Below, in pieces: positions 1 through 9,462 of a stretch of DNA of 64,000 bases; position 1 is the first letter of the stretch, and every line of letters starts with the position of its first letter. The position numbers and the translations under genes are program-made. The DNA is from Paracoccaceae bacterium (GTDB lineage Bacteria; Pseudomonadota; Alphaproteobacteria; Rhodobacterales; Rhodobacteraceae), in assembly GCA_012103375.1 (NCBI GenBank), contig WLWX01000001.1, positions 2,398,492 to 2,462,491 on the forward strand, read 5' to 3'. The notes under the pieces are model-generated. The model had not been told where the DNA came from, did no database searches, and was given only the letters and a program-made list of their open reading frames with translations.

Positions 1-675
1 GAACAGATCCGCGCCGCGCACAACCTCGGTAATGTCCTGGGCGGCGTCATCAACAACGACGGACAGGTGGTAAGAGGTCGCCATGTCGCGCCGCGCCAGA
101 ACCACATCGCCGACGGTGGTTTGCATCGCTGCTGCATCAACACGGTGTGACGAAGGGCCGTGGACAGGTCCGACTTCCTCGAAACCGGTATCAACATCAA
201 TTAGTTGCGCAGCCTTCTTAATATCCAGCCTCAAGGCAACGCCGGAAGGCATTGACCCACCTCGTGCATTCCCCCGGCACGTGCCAGGATAAATCACGCC
301 ATCCGGGCCCGACACTGGCGCGCCCTCCTGCGGTGCGCTTGCCGCCTCGGCAATATCACGGCGGGTGCAGGTGCAGGGATAGAGCAACCCGGCATCCCAA
401 AGCTGTTGCAAGGCCGCGCGATAGGCGTTCAGCCGATCGCTTTGGCGCATCACCGGCTTTGGCCAAGTCAGTCCCAGCCAGCGCAGATCGTCATATATCG
501 CCGCCTCCCACTCTGACCGGGCGCGGGATTGGTCGATGTCTTCGATACGCAGCAGAAACTCACCCCCCGCCGCCTGCGCCCGATCCCAGGCGACCAGTGC
601 GGAATACGCATGCCCCAGGTGCAGCGGCCCCGTGGGGGATGGCGCAAATCTTGTCCGGTAATTATTGTTTTTCAA
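1..675 (-). CDS. gluQ: Glutamyl-Q tRNA(Asp) synthetase, C-terminus outside the window
   Basis: The minus-strand reading frame gives a class I glutamyl-tRNA synthetase-like catalytic core. It begins with the HIGH-type motif FAPSPTGPLHLGHAYSAL within the first 25 residues, followed by LLRIEDID. A zinc-site pattern follows: CTC after LLYP, then Y and a later C in YPGTC. These features and the lack of space for an anticodon-binding domain point to GluQRS, which activates glutamate and attaches it to queuosine in tRNA-Asp. The likely start is TTG at 675, overlapping the last 14 bases of the upstream methyltransferase gene, so the two are probably translationally coupled. No ATG is available in frame near the conserved N-terminus. 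The C-terminus is missing because the window begins inside the gene. Confidence 0.9.
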   Translation of the reverse strand, partial: MKNNNYRTRFAPSPTGPLHLGHAYSALVAWDRAQAAGGEFLLRIEDIDQSRARSEWEAAIYDDLRWLGLTWPKPVMRQSDRLNAYRAALQQLWDAGLLYPCTCTRRDIAEAASAPQEGAPVSGPDGVIYPGTCRGNARGGSMPSGVALRLDIKKAAQLIDVDTGFEEVGPVHGPSSHRVDAAAMQTTVGDVVLARRDMATSYHLSVVVDDAAQDITEVVRGADLF

Positions 676-1273
676 GGATATAGACGACCGACTTCATGTT
701 GCGCGCGGGCAGATGTGGCCCGTACTCACGATGGCGGATTTTCACCTGTCCGGCAAGGAAAGCATCGTTCACGCGTGCTTCGAACCTCGGATCTTCGAGC
801 GTGTGATCGTTATAGGAAAACACGAACAACCCGCCGGGCCCAAGCGCGTTGAACAGCTGGTCAAAGACCTCCACCGGTGCGGCCCCTGCGCCGATAACCC
901 CGACGGCTGCGATAACCTGATAGGCACCGCGCCGGATCGGTGGCGCGTCATCGGCATTGATGACCGTCAGGGTTCGATAAATGTCTTTGGCGCGCGCCTG
1001 TTCCAACATCTGTGCCGACAGGTCCATCCCATGCATGTTGGTGAACCCGGCGTCATGAAATGCCTGCCCGGACAGCCCGGTTCCGCAACCGAAATCAAGC
1101 AGCTCAACATCCCGCTGTGCAATCAGCGACAGCGTCTTCGCACAACGCGCCGGAGTGGCATAGCCGTTATCGGCAGCTTCGGCATCATAGCTGTCTGCCC
1201 AGGTTTCATAAAACCGCCGCACATCGTCCGAGCCTTCGATTTCGTAGACTTTATCGAGGAATTTTTCGCCCAT
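662..1273 (-). CDS. Class I SAM-dependent methyltransferase
   Basis: The 203-residue protein has a Rossmann methyltransferase fold. Motif I is LLDFGCGTGLSG near residue 60, followed by an acidic residue ending strand 2 (GMDLS) and a motif IV-like region around NADDAPP. The N-terminal FYETWADSYDAEAADNGY segment is typical of the small METTL27-like and ubiquinone/malonyl-ACP-type methyltransferase families. The substrate cannot be read from sequence. The gene sits 20 bp downstream of trmFO and overlaps gluQ, so the three probably form one transcript around tRNA modification. That context is suggestive but does not show that the substrate is tRNA. Confidence 0.8.
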   Translation of the reverse strand: MGEKFLDKVYEIEGSDDVRRFYETWADSYDAEAADNGYATPARCAKTLSLIAQRDVELLDFGCGTGLSGQAFHDAGFTNMHGMDLSAQMLEQARAKDIYRTLTVINADDAPPIRRGAYQVIAAVGVIGAGAAPVEVFDQLFNALGPGGLFVFSYNDHTLEDPRFEARVNDAFLAGQVKIRHREYGPHLPARNMKSVVYILEKQ

Positions 1274-1293
1274 AGGTTGAACTTAACGCAGCG

Positions 1294-2652
1294 TCAGGCA
1301 GCGTCCAGCCCTTCATTCCCCAGCCAGCCCAACCAATCGGCCTTGGCGCGGTCGGTGTAGGCGCGATATCGCGCCGGGCGGTTTTTGCGTCCGCCCTTCA
1401 GATCGACCGGCGGGAACAGCCCGAAGTTCACGTTCATCGGCTGGAACGTCTTCGCATCCGCGCCGCCGGTGATATGCGTCACCAGCGCACCGGTTGCGGT
1501 TGTCGCCGGTACCGCCGGCAGGGCACGGCCCGCCATTTCGGCCACCGCCAGCCGCGCCGCCAACAGCCCCATCGCCGCACTTTCGACGTAGCCCTCAACC
1601 CCGGTGATCTGCCCGGCAAAGCGAATGTTGGGCCGCGATTTCAGCCGCATCTGATCGTCCAGCAATGTCGGAGAGTTCAGGAATGTATTGCGGTGGATAC
1701 CACCCAGCCGCGCAAAACGCGCATCCTGAAGCCCGGGAATCATCCGCAAAACATCACCTTGCGCGCCGTACTTCATCTTTGTCTGGAAGCCGACGATGTT
1801 GAACAGCGTCCCCAACGCATTGTCGCGACGCAGCTGCACCACCGCATAGGGTTTCACCTCGGGCGCATGCGGATTGGTCAGCCCGACCGGCTTCATCGGG
1901 CCAAAGCGCAGCGTCTCACGGCCCCGTTGGGCCATCACCTCGATCGGCAAGCAGCCGTCGAAGTATTTCGCCGTTTCGCCTTCGTGAAATTCGGTTTTGT
2001 CAGAGGCGATCAGCGCATCGATGAACGCCTCATAAGTATCGCGATCCATCGGGCAGTTGATATAGGCAGTGCGCTGCGCCTCGGTCTCGCCCTTGTCGTA
2101 TCGTGACTGCATCCAGGCCTGCGACATGTCGATGGACTCGGCATGGACGATGGGGGCAATCGCGTCGAAGAAGGCAAGTGCATCGGTCCCGGTCTCAGTA
2201 CGGATCGCCTCGGCCAGGTTGCCCGAGGTCAGCGGGCCGGTTGCGATAATCCAGTGGCCGTCATCGGGCAGGGCGGTGACCTCTCCGGACCGGATCGTGA
2301 TCAGCGGATGCTCGGCCAGGCGGTCGGTGACCATCTGGCTGAACGGTTCGCGGTCAACGGCAAGCGCGCCACCTGCGGGAACGGAATGCTGATCCGCCGC
2401 GGCCATGATCAGCCCCCCGGCAGCGCGCATTTCCCAGTGCAACAGGCCGACGGCGTTCTGTTCATCGTCATCGCTGCGGAAGGAATTCGAACACACCATC
2501 TCGGCCAGTTTTCCGGTCTTGTGGGCGAAGGTGCCAACCTTGGGGCGCATTTCGTGGATCACGACCGGCACGCCAGCCTCGGCCGCCTGCCAGGCCGCTT
2601 CGGCACCCGCCATGCCGCCGCCGATGATATTGAGGGGGTCTGAAAATGTCAT
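1294..2652 (-). CDS. trmFO: Methylenetetrahydrofolate--tRNA-(uracil-54)-methyltransferase TrmFO
   Basis: The 452-residue protein starts with the FAD-binding loop [17 protein letters not shown] and has the TrmFO hallmark segment [12 protein letters not shown], followed by [12 protein letters not shown]. TrmFO is a folate- and FAD-dependent enzyme that makes ribothymidine at position 54 of the tRNA T-loop. Its length matches the family (about 440-460). It heads the minus-strand group trmFO-methyltransferase-gluQ. Presence of TrmFO rather than the SAM-dependent TrmA fits an alphaproteobacterium. Confidence 0.95.
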   Translation of the reverse strand: MTFSDPLNIIGGGMAGAEAAWQAAEAGVPVVIHEMRPKVGTFAHKTGKLAEMVCSNSFRSDDDEQNAVGLLHWEMRAAGGLIMAAADQHSVPAGGALAVDREPFSQMVTDRLAEHPLITIRSGEVTALPDDGHWIIATGPLTSGNLAEAIRTETGTDALAFFDAIAPIVHAESIDMSQAWMQSRYDKGETEAQRTAYINCPMDRDTYEAFIDALIASDKTEFHEGETAKYFDGCLPIEVMAQRGRETLRFGPMKPVGLTNPHAPEVKPYAVVQLRRDNALGTLFNIVGFQTKMKYGAQGDVLRMIPGLQDARFARLGGIHRNTFLNSPTLLDDQMRLKSRPNIRFAGQITGVEGYVESAAMGLLAARLAVAEMAGRALPAVPATTATGALVTHITGGADAKTFQPMNVNFGLFPPVDLKGGRKNRPARYRAYTDRAKADWLGWLGNEGLDAA

Positions 2653-2740
2653 GCGCCCGATCTAGAAGACCGGGCGCAGGAAGGGAAGTGCTGTGATGAA
2701 CCAGAACGCCGCAGCGGACCGCATTTGTCCGGGTTAATCC

Positions 2741-3718
2741 TTAGAAGCCAAGGCCATAGCCGACAGCGTCATAGATGTCGCGATAGCTGTTGTTTACGCG
2801 CTGTTCAACCCGCTTGGATTTGCCGATTTGGTAGGTGAGGTTGAGCGTGAAGATGTCACCATCCGTGGCATCGTTGTCGTATACGCCATACGCAGCTTCC
2901 AGCCAGGTATTCTCGGCAACTTTGTAGCCACCGCCAATCGCGACGATGCTGGAATCAAAGCCGTTGTCCGATGCGGCACCAACCGCGCCAAAGATGCGTG
3001 TGCGATCATTGAGATGATGATCCAGGTACAGCAATGCACCGACGTAGTCGTCGTCGTCAGCTTCAATGACGATGTTAGCCTTCGTCGCACCAAAGCTGTG
3101 GCCAAGGTTCACGGTTACGAAATCGTCGTCATCGTCGTGGTACCATTGCCCATAGACGCTGGTATGCGGGCTGAACATGTATTCACCGCTGACAATCACG
3201 TAATTGTCGCCAAATTCAGGAATATTGTACGAAAGGGCAACTGCGCCATTGGCACCTTCATACTGGGCAAACGCCGAATAATCGAGCTCTGACCCAGAGA
3301 AGTGGTAGTAGTTGAGCTGTGCACCGACAAGCACGTTTGGTGTGACATAGTACCCGGCACCCAATTCGATGAACTGGCCATCGAAGAAATCATTGTGCTC
3401 AAATCCGACGGCGCCAAAGGCCAGGATGTTGTCATACTGCCGTTCGGCTTCGACGTCACCGTAGAACCTGACGAGTTCATTGTCGAAGATCGGGGCATCA
3501 TAGAAGATCGGGGCATCATAGAAGATCGGGGCATCATAGAAGATCGGGGCATCATAGTTGTGTTCGAGGTAGTATCCCAGAGTCGCCCGGAAATAGTCAG
3601 GCTCGACCTGATAGGGTTCAACGACATCAAAACCTGCCGCGGAAACAGCAATGCCTGAGACCAGGAACGGTGCGGCAAGAAGCGTGCGGTGGGTGAAACG
3701 CAATTTGGGTTCCTTCAT
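2741..3718 (-). CDS. Putative outer-membrane beta-barrel protein with YDAPIF repeats
   Basis: The 325-residue protein begins with a basic segment and a hydrophobic signal peptide (LLAAPFLVSGIAVSAAG, probable cleavage after SAA). The rest is rich in alternating aromatic and polar residues (for example NYYHFSGSELDYSAF) and ends in a C-terminal Phe after GYGLG, as expected for BamA-dependent barrels. Near residues 55-78 the six-residue unit YDAPIF occurs four times in tandem. No specific porin family is recognised. The gene stands alone between trmFO and gyrA. Other frames across it are also unusually open, a consequence of composition, but the secreted barrel-like frame is the convincing one. 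Confidence 0.7.
   Translation of the reverse strand: MKEPKLRFTHRTLLAAPFLVSGIAVSAAGFDVVEPYQVEPDYFRATLGYYLEHNYDAPIFYDAPIFYDAPIFYDAPIFDNELVRFYGDVEAERQYDNILAFGAVGFEHNDFFDGQFIELGAGYYVTPNVLVGAQLNYYHFSGSELDYSAFAQYEGANGAVALSYNIPEFGDNYVIVSGEYMFSPHTSVYGQWYHDDDDDFVTVNLGHSFGATKANIVIEADDDDYVGALLYLDHHLNDRTRIFGAVGAASDNGFDSSIVAIGGGYKVAENTWLEAAYGVYDNDATDGDIFTLNLTYQIGKSKRVEQRVNNSYRDIYDAVGYGLGF
3485..3556. repeat. Four perfect tandem copies of an 18-bp unit inside the barrel gene
   Basis: The unit gaagatcggggcatcata occurs at 3485-3502, 3503-3520, 3521-3538 and 3539-3556 without a mismatch. Because 18 is a multiple of three, copy-number change would add or remove six residues (YDAPIF) without shifting the frame. 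Confidence 0.97.
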
Positions 3719-4099
3719 GGATTATTTTGGTGCCGCATTCACGGCGAGATTTCGAATTACCCAAAAAACTATCATGAATTTACCACGGGTCAATTTCGCG
3801 AAGGCGGGTTTTGGTGACAAGGCTGACATCTGTTGCCGGAAGGCAACGATTTATCAACCTTTGCGTGTCTTCGGTCGCCATTGCCGCCCGCATCAACGCT
3901 TAGAATGCTAATTCAGTGGGCCGAATAGCCGTGTTCGACCCAGAAAGCGCAGACCGTCGCGCCCGGCCCGAAACGGCCAGATCGGCGCGGTTCTGGACCG
4001 CCATTTATCAGAATGCGGATGCCCCCCGGATCCGCGAACTTGATCAGGTGGTCCTTAATCCCGCACTATTGCAGATTTTGCGTGACCTGCTGTTAGGGG
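3719..4099. other. Intergenic stretch between gyrA and the barrel gene
   Basis: This 381-bp region carries the upstream sequence of the minus-strand barrel gene (3719-3800, comparatively AT-rich) and the downstream region of gyrA. A GTG-initiated plus-strand frame from 3916 runs into the 3' end of gyrA and has no recognised homology. No RNA gene or convincing terminator was seen. Confidence 0.5.
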
Positions 4100-6838
4100 T
4101 CAGGCGTCACCTTCTTCACCTTCATCCTCACCCTGATCGGCGATCCATGCGACCGAGACGACGTGCTCACCCTTGGCGGTGTCGAAGACCTTGACGCCCC
4201 CGGCGCTGCGCGAGCGGAAGCTGATGCCGTCGACCGGGACGCGGATGGATTGGCCGGTGGATGTGGCCAGCATGATCTGGTCGCCAGCTTCGACCGGGAA
4301 GCCTGCGACCAGCGGGCCGCCGCGCATGGCCTTGTCCATCGCCATAACGCCCTGTCCGCCGCGACCGCGCACGGGATAATCGTGGCTGGACGATAGTTTA
4401 CCGGACCCTTTTGAGGTGATGGTTAAAAGCAGGTCTTCCGCAGCCGACATCCGTGCATATTGTTCCTGGGTGAAGTCCCCGGCCTCGACAGTTTCTTCGT
4501 CGTCGGCCTCGGGTTCCTCGGTTACACCCGCCACGGCGCGGCGCATCTTGAGGTTGGCGGCGCGGTCGGCCGGTGTTGCCTCATAGTGACGGATGACCGC
4601 CATCGAAACAACCTCGTCGCCTTTGGCCAGTTTGATGCCGCGCACGCCGGTACTGTCGCGGCCCTTGAAGACGCGGACAGCGGTGGTCGGGAAGCGGATC
4701 GCGCGGCCGAGCGCGGTCAGCAGCAGCACGTCGTCATCCTCGGTCGCGATGCGGGCGTTCACCAGGCTGATGCCCTCGGGCAGTTTCATGGCGATCTTGC
4801 CGTTGCGCATAACGTTGGTGAAATCGCTCAGCGCGTTGCGGCGTACATCACCTTCGCTGGTGGCAAAGACGATTTGCAGCTGGTCCCATTCGTCTTCGGG
4901 TCGATCGACCGGCATAATGGCGGCAATAGATGTTTCTTTTGCAATGCCTTCGATGACGTTCTTGATGTCACGCCCACGTGTCGTCCTGGAACCCACTGGA
5001 AGTTGCCAGGTTTTCAGCTTGTAAACCATGCCGCCGGTGGTGAAGAACAGCAGCGGCGTATGGGTGTTGGCGACGAACAGGGTGGTGACCACGTCATCGT
5101 CCTTGGTCGCCATCGAGCTGAGGCCCTTGCCGCCCCGACGCTGCGCGCGGAAATCGGCCAATGCCGTGCGCTTGATATAGCCGCCCGCGGTGACGGTGAC
5201 GACCATATCCTCACGCTCGATCAGGTCTTCGTCCATCACGTCGCCGGACCAATCCACAATCTCGGTCCGCCGGGGGACGGCGAAGGCGTCGCGAACCTCG
5301 GTCAGCTCGGTCGCGATGATCTCCATAATCCGGTCGCGGGATCGCAGGATTGCCAAATAATCCTTTATGCTTGCGGCCAGTTGTTCAAGTTCGTCCGTAA
5401 CTTCCTTGACGCCGATCTGGGTCAGGCGTTGCAGGCGCAAATCCAGGATGGCGCGCGCCTGCGTTTCCGACAGATTGTAGGTCCCGTCGTCGTTCATCGT
5501 GTGGCTAGGATCGTCGATCAGCCGGATGTAGTCGGCGATGTCGGCGGCGGGCCAGGCGCGTTCCATCAGACGCTGGCGGGCCTCGGGCGCGTCGGCGCTG
5601 GAGCGGATGGTGGCGACAACCTCGTCCACATTCGACACGGCGACCGCCAGACCGCACAGGATGTGGCTACGCTCGCGCGCTTTGCGCAATTCGAACGCGG
5701 TGCGGCGGGCGACAACCTCTTCCCGGAAAGCCAGGAAATAGGTCAGGAAATCGCGCAGGGTCAGCTGTTCGGGCCGACCGCCGTTCAGGGCCAGCATGTT
5801 GCAGCCGAAAGAGGTTTGCAGGTTGGTGTTCCGATACAGCTGGTTCAGTACCACGTCGGCAGTGGCGTCGCGCTTCAACTCGATCACAACACGCACACCC
5901 ACACGATCACTTTCGTCCTGTATGTGGCTGATACCTTCCAGTTTTTTGTCACGCACCAGTTCGGCGATTTTCTCGATCATGGTGGCTTTGTTGACCTGAT
6001 ACGGGATCTCATCAACGATGATCGCTTCGCGGTCCTTGCGGATCTGCTCGATCCGGGTTTTGGCGCGGATGATGACGCTGCCGCGCCCTTCGATATAGGC
6101 TTTGCGCGCGCCTGCACGGCCCAGAATGGTGCCGCCGGTCGGGAAATCGGGGGCCGGGACGTATTGCATCAGCTGTTCGCTGGTCAGGTCCGCGTCTTCG
6201 ATCAGCGCCAGGCAGGCGTCGATGACCTCGCCCAGGTTGTGGGGCGGGATGTTGGTGGCCATGCCGACGGCGATGCCGCCCGCGCCATTGACCAGCATGT
6301 TCGGAAAGCGTGCCGGCAGGACCGAGGGTTCGCGGTCTTTGCCGTCGTAGTTGTCCTGATAATCGACGGTGTCTTTTTCGATGTCCGCCAGCAGGCTGGC
6401 CGCAGGCTTGTCCATCCGCACTTCGGTATAGCGCATGGCGGCCGGGTTATCGCCGTCCATCGAACCGAAGTTGCCTTGCCCGTCCAGTAGTGGAAGCGAC
6501 ATGGAAAATGGCTGTGCCATCCGCACCAGCGCGTCATAGATCGCGCCATCCCCGTGGGGGTGGTATTTGCCCATGGTGTCGCCCACCGGCCGGGCCGATT
6601 TGCGATAGCTTTTGTCGTGCGTATTGCCGGTTTCGTGCATCGCGAACAGGATACGGCGATGTACTGGTTTAAGTCCGTCGCGCAAGTCCGGGATTGCACG
6701 GGAAATAATCACCGACATGGCATAATCGAGGAAAGAGGTCGTCATCTCGTCAGAGATCGAGATGGTCGGGCCGTCGTGCTTGGGCCCCGGAGCCGAGGAA
6801 TCCTCGTCCATTTCAGGGGGTTCGGGAGTGTCGGTCAT
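4100..6838 (-). CDS. gyrA: DNA gyrase subunit A
   Basis: The 912-residue protein is full length for alphaproteobacterial GyrA. The breakage-reunion domain carries the active-site Tyr137 in AMRYTEV. The quinolone pocket reads [10 protein letters not shown], so Gly98 occupies the place of E. coli Ser83 while Asp102 (E. coli Asp87) is kept. The GyrA box QRRGGKG and six C-terminal beta-pinwheel blades follow. An acidic insertion ([15 protein letters not shown]) lies inside the C-terminal domain, and the tail is acidic ([11 protein letters not shown]), which is common in this group. Gyrase introduces negative supercoils as an A2B2 complex. gyrB is not in the window. Confidence 0.97.
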   Translation of the reverse strand: MTDTPEPPEMDEDSSAPGPKHDGPTISISDEMTTSFLDYAMSVIISRAIPDLRDGLKPVHRRILFAMHETGNTHDKSYRKSARPVGDTMGKYHPHGDGAIYDALVRMAQPFSMSLPLLDGQGNFGSMDGDNPAAMRYTEVRMDKPAASLLADIEKDTVDYQDNYDGKDREPSVLPARFPNMLVNGAGGIAVGMATNIPPHNLGEVIDACLALIEDADLTSEQLMQYVPAPDFPTGGTILGRAGARKAYIEGRGSVIIRAKTRIEQIRKDREAIIVDEIPYQVNKATMIEKIAELVRDKKLEGISHIQDESDRVGVRVVIELKRDATADVVLNQLYRNTNLQTSFGCNMLALNGGRPEQLTLRDFLTYFLAFREEVVARRTAFELRKARERSHILCGLAVAVSNVDEVVATIRSSADAPEARQRLMERAWPAADIADYIRLIDDPSHTMNDDGTYNLSETQARAILDLRLQRLTQIGVKEVTDELEQLAASIKDYLAILRSRDRIMEIIATELTEVRDAFAVPRRTEIVDWSGDVMDEDLIEREDMVVTVTAGGYIKRTALADFRAQRRGGKGLSSMATKDDDVVTTLFVANTHTPLLFFTTGGMVYKLKTWQLPVGSRTTRGRDIKNVIEGIAKETSIAAIMPVDRPEDEWDQLQIVFATSEGDVRRNALSDFTNVMRNGKIAMKLPEGISLVNARIATEDDDVLLLTALGRAIRFPTTAVRVFKGRDSTGVRGIKLAKGDEVVSMAVIRHYEATPADRAANLKMRRAVAGVTEEPEADDEETVEAGDFTQEQYARMSAAEDLLLTITSKGSGKLSSSHDYPVRGRGGQGVMAMDKAMRGGPLVAGFPVEAGDQIMLATSTGQSIRVPVDGISFRSRSAGGVKVFDTAKGEHVVSVAWIADQGEDEGEEGDA

Positions 6839-7002
6839 GCTGTGCGCCTGCTGGGCCTTTGGCCGCTATATCTTGTTGGTGCGACCCTATCACTGGGCGC
6901 ATGTGGGGGCAACGGTGTGCGCCAGGATTTTTGGCTTGGCGCGGGTTGGGCGAATCAGGGTTTTTTCAGCCAGTTCTTTAGCCTGAAGGGCACCGTGCAA
7001 GC

Positions 7003-7025
7003 GCCTGTCCGTGGGGCAGACAGGC
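7003..7025. repeat. Dispersed hairpin downstream of dsbB (copy 1)
   Basis: A 7-bp perfect stem (GCCTGTC / GACAGGC) encloses the loop cgtggggca, about 20 bp past the dsbB stop. A closely similar sequence occurs at 18668-18696 downstream of livF. The shared core is gcgcctgYccgKggggcagacaggc. There is no T-run, so it may be a Rho-type or processing structure rather than an intrinsic terminator. Confidence 0.65.
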
Positions 7026-7043
7026 ACGTGCCCGGCTTGTGTA

Positions 7044-7505
7044 TTAACTCCGCCGCAAGGCCATCAACCAGACGACCACCAGTCCAAAGCTGAAGATCGC
7101 GTTCCATCCTGCCATCGAAATGCCCACGAAGGCCCAGCTGACCTCATCACACATGACGACCTTGTCGTTGACGTCCGTGTTCAGCAGGTCAGCGCCGGAC
7201 AGCCCTGCAAGGCCGGTGTCCCCACCGCTGCAACTGCTGGGGCCGGGCCAGAATTTCAGCTCGACACCGGCATGATAAACGCCGATGGCACCGGTCACCA
7301 GCGCGGCCAGCGCGCCTGCGGCGATCCACAGTGCCCAGCCGGTCAGCAGGGCCAGCGCGCCTGCGCCGATGGCAACACCGTGGGGCCAGCGCTGCCAATA
7401 GCACATCTTGCAGGGCGCATAGCCCATTGCCTGAAACACAAATGCCCCGCCCAGAAGTGCGGCGGAGCCGAGCGTGGCCAGAAGAATCAGATTGCGCCGT
7501 GTCAT
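7044..7505 (-). CDS. dsbB: Disulfide bond formation protein DsbB
   Basis: This 153-residue inner-membrane protein has four predicted transmembrane helices. The first periplasmic redox pair is CKMC in GYAPCKMCYWQRWPH, and a second periplasmic loop has two cysteines (SSCSGG and MCDEVSW). DsbB reoxidises the periplasmic oxidase DsbA with quinone. The ATG at 7505 is preferred over an in-frame GTG six bases upstream because GAGGTG lies just before it. The gene follows the DedA-type gene by a few bases and probably shares its transcript. Confidence 0.9.
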   Translation of the reverse strand: MTRRNLILLATLGSAALLGGAFVFQAMGYAPCKMCYWQRWPHGVAIGAGALALLTGWALWIAAGALAALVTGAIGVYHAGVELKFWPGPSSCSGGDTGLAGLSGADLLNTDVNDKVVMCDEVSWAFVGISMAGWNAIFSFGLVVVWLMALRRS

Positions 7506-7512
7506 GAACACC

Positions 7513-8091
7513 TCAGAGGAACCTCAGCACCAGAAATCCGCCCAATAATAGCGCCACGAAGGCGGTGAAGAACAGGCCCAGGCGGCGTTCGATCAGATCA
7601 CGAATGGGTGCGCCGAATTTCCACAGCAAGGCGGCGACCACGAAGAAGCGCAACCCCCGGGCGACGATGCTGGCGACAATGAACACCGGGATCGACAGGC
7701 CGGTCCAGCCCGACATGATGGTGATGACCTTATAGGGGAACGGCGTGACACCAGCGATCAGCACCGCCCATGCGCCCCATTCGTTGAAGGTGGCGTTGAA
7801 TTCCTCGGCCGCGTGGCCCTTGCCCAATGCCTCTAGTATCGGCTGGCCAATCCCCTCGAACGCCAGCGCGCCAATGGCATAGCCAAGCAGCCCCCCCAGA
7901 ACCGAGGCGACCAGCGCCACCAGCGCGATCAGCCAGGCCCGTGAGGGCCGCGCCAGGATCATCGGGATCATCAGCACGTCTGGCGGAATCGGAAAGACGC
8001 TGCTTTCCACGAACGCCACAATCGCCAGCGCCCACAGTGCATGCGGGCCGTCAGCCAGCGCCATTGTGCGATCATAAAGCCTGCGGATCAT
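7513..8091 (-). CDS. DedA / YqaA-family membrane protein
   Basis: The 192-residue protein has the YqaA/DedA (SNARE-associated) signature: an acidic residue in a re-entrant segment, FVESSVFPIPPDVLM, and the second motif ITIMSGW preceded by TPFPYK. DedA proteins are integral inner-membrane proteins linked to undecaprenyl-phosphate or phospholipid recycling and membrane energetics. The exact role of the YqaA subgroup is unsettled. The gene lies immediately upstream of dsbB on the same strand. It diverges from the metallopeptidase gene that starts at 8176. Confidence 0.85.
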   Translation of the reverse strand: MIRRLYDRTMALADGPHALWALAIVAFVESSVFPIPPDVLMIPMILARPSRAWLIALVALVASVLGGLLGYAIGALAFEGIGQPILEALGKGHAAEEFNATFNEWGAWAVLIAGVTPFPYKVITIMSGWTGLSIPVFIVASIVARGLRFFVVAALLWKFGAPIRDLIERRLGLFFTAFVALLLGGFLVLRFL

Positions 8092-8175
8092 TGCCCTTGC
8101 CCCTCGATTTATGCCTCAATGCGCAGGTGCCGGGACAAGGTCAAGGCGCGGGCGAACAGTAAGGGGTGTAATGCG

Positions 8176-8982
8176 ATGAAATGGCGAGGGCGGCGTGGAA
8201 GCCGGAATATTGTAGACAGACGGCGTGCCGGTGGCGCGGGGCGCGCGGCGGGGTTGCCGGTGATCGGCGTTCTGGCCATCGTTGCGGTCGGGTATTTCCT
8301 TGGCATCGACGTGACGCCTTTGTTGCAGGACGGCGCGATCGGTGGTGGGCAGGGCAACGGCCAGCCGGTTGAGGTGACCGAAGCTGACGAACGCGCGGCC
8401 CAATTTGTTTCGGTCACGCTGGCCGATACGGAGGAGATCTGGCGCGAGGTCTTTCGCCAGCAGGCCGATGGCGACTATGTGGAGCCAAAGCTGGTTCTGT
8501 TCAAAGGCGCGACCCAAAGTGCGTGCGGTGGGGCCTCGGCCGCGTCAGGGCCGTTTTACTGCCCCGGCGATAATCAGATCTATTTGGATACCGATTTTTT
8601 CACCACGATGGAACAACGGCTGGGCGCAAAGGGCGATTTCGCCGCCGCCTATGTTGTCGCCCACGAGGTTGCGCACCACGTGCAGAATGTTGTCGGCACG
8701 CTGGGGCAGGCGAATGCGCGGCGCCAGCAGGTCAGCGAGCGCGAAAGCAATGCGATTTCGGTCCGGGTAGAGTTGCAGGCCGATTGCTATGCCGGGATCT
8801 GGGCGCGCCAGGCAGAACGCACCTTCGGGTCCATCGAACCCGGCGACATTGCAGAGGCGGTGAATGCCGCCCGCCAGATTGGCGACGACACGCTGCAGCG
8901 CAATGCCGGGCGCACGGTGCAGCCGCATACGTTTACGCATGGAACCTCGCAACAGCGTATGCGGTGGTTCAAGACCGGCTAA
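8176..8982 (+). CDS. YpfJ-type neutral zinc metallopeptidase
   Basis: The 268-residue protein has a basic N-terminus followed by one hydrophobic anchor (LPVIGVLAIVAVGYFLGI) and a long extracytoplasmic domain. The zinc motif HEVAHH lies near residue 163, and downstream ELQADCYAGIWA supplies the third-ligand region of the family. Cysteines in SACGGAS and YCPGDN are typical of YpfJ. Substrates are unknown. The start at 8176 is chosen because AAGGGGTG lies 8 bp upstream and the protein begins MKWRGRRGSRN. The more upstream ATG at 8171 is followed by a stop. Confidence 0.9.
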   Translation: MKWRGRRGSRNIVDRRRAGGAGRAAGLPVIGVLAIVAVGYFLGIDVTPLLQDGAIGGGQGNGQPVEVTEADERAAQFVSVTLADTEEIWREVFRQQADGDYVEPKLVLFKGATQSACGGASAASGPFYCPGDNQIYLDTDFFTTMEQRLGAKGDFAAAYVVAHEVAHHVQNVVGTLGQANARRQQVSERESNAISVRVELQADCYAGIWARQAERTFGSIEPGDIAEAVNAARQIGDDTLQRNAGRTVQPHTFTHGTSQQRMRWFKTG

Positions 8983-9051
8983 GTCAGCGGCCAGATGCGC
9001 GATTGCGACACCTTCGCGGGCTGAGGTCGGTGGCCGATTGGCCAAAAAAAG

Positions 9052-9080
9052 GCCCGCCTAGAGTCAGGCGGGCTTTCTTC
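9052..9080. terminator. Bidirectional Rho-independent terminator
   Basis: An 8-bp perfect stem (GCCCGCCT 9052-9059, AGGCGGGC 9066-9073) with a 6-nt loop is followed by TTTCTTC on the plus strand. It is preceded by seven As at 9044-9050, which give a T-run on the minus strand. It lies between the plus-strand metallopeptidase gene and the minus-strand small peptide gene, and can end both. Confidence 0.85.
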
Positions 9081-9163
9081 ATGTGGTTGGCTTTTGTGGT
9101 GCGCCGGAACCTTCGGTCTGTATCAGCAACGCAGCATCAAAAAGATGCCGTGTGACCGACCGT

Positions 9164-9262
9164 TCAGGTCGGGATACGTCTGCGGATCGAGATTTTGTCG
9201 GCCGTCAATGCCGAAAGATTCTGCGCTTTGATCGCGGCGGGTTTGGTGTAGGTTTTCTTCAT
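9164..9262 (-). CDS. Putative RiPP precursor peptide with lasso-type leader spacing
   Basis: A 32-residue frame starts with ATG at 9262 and ends with TGA at 9164-9166. The peptide begins MKKTYTKPAAIKAQNLSALTA. It has the Y-x2-P-x11-T spacing (Tyr5, Pro8, Thr20) that lasso-peptide-type leaders use to bind their recognition protein, although the usual Leu and Gly of that motif are replaced by Ala10 and Gln14. The C-terminal 12 residues are basic (three Arg) and lack the Gly1 and Asp/Glu7-9 expected for a lasso core. Short MKKTY..P proteins of this kind are widespread and usually orphan in Rhodobacterales. No maturation enzyme is nearby. The T-run of the terminator at 9052-9080 closes the unit. 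Confidence 0.6.
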   Translation of the reverse strand: MKKTYTKPAAIKAQNLSALTADKISIRRRIPT

Positions 9263-9462
9263 GATGTATATTCCATTCCAATTCGTTAACGGTTGTTAAC
9301 CGGACGTTGGGTCATCACGCAAGGTATCGTTTCCAGCTTTTTCGCGGTGTCACGCCACTGGCACATATTCAGACGGGAAAGAGCTGCGGATCACACATGC
9401 AATGGTTGCGAACAGATGCCGTTGACGCGCCAGAAACACAGCGATAGACCCGGCGCCGGTGC

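Noticed and set aside
3485-3556. CRISPR-like direct repeats
   Set aside because: The units are tandem without spacers, lie inside a coding frame, and no cas genes are present.
2741-3700. Alternative long frames inside the barrel gene on both strands
   Set aside because: They lack signal peptides or homology and reflect the low-complexity Asp/Tyr-rich codons of the real gene.
3916-4194. Plus-strand 92-codon frame between the barrel gene and gyrA
   Set aside because: It begins with GTG without a clear ribosome site, overlaps the 3' end of gyrA by almost 100 bp and has no recognisable protein features.
4460-6490. A 676-codon plus-strand open frame
   Set aside because: It is the complement of gyrA. 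Its length is a codon-bias shadow of a real, fully conserved gene.
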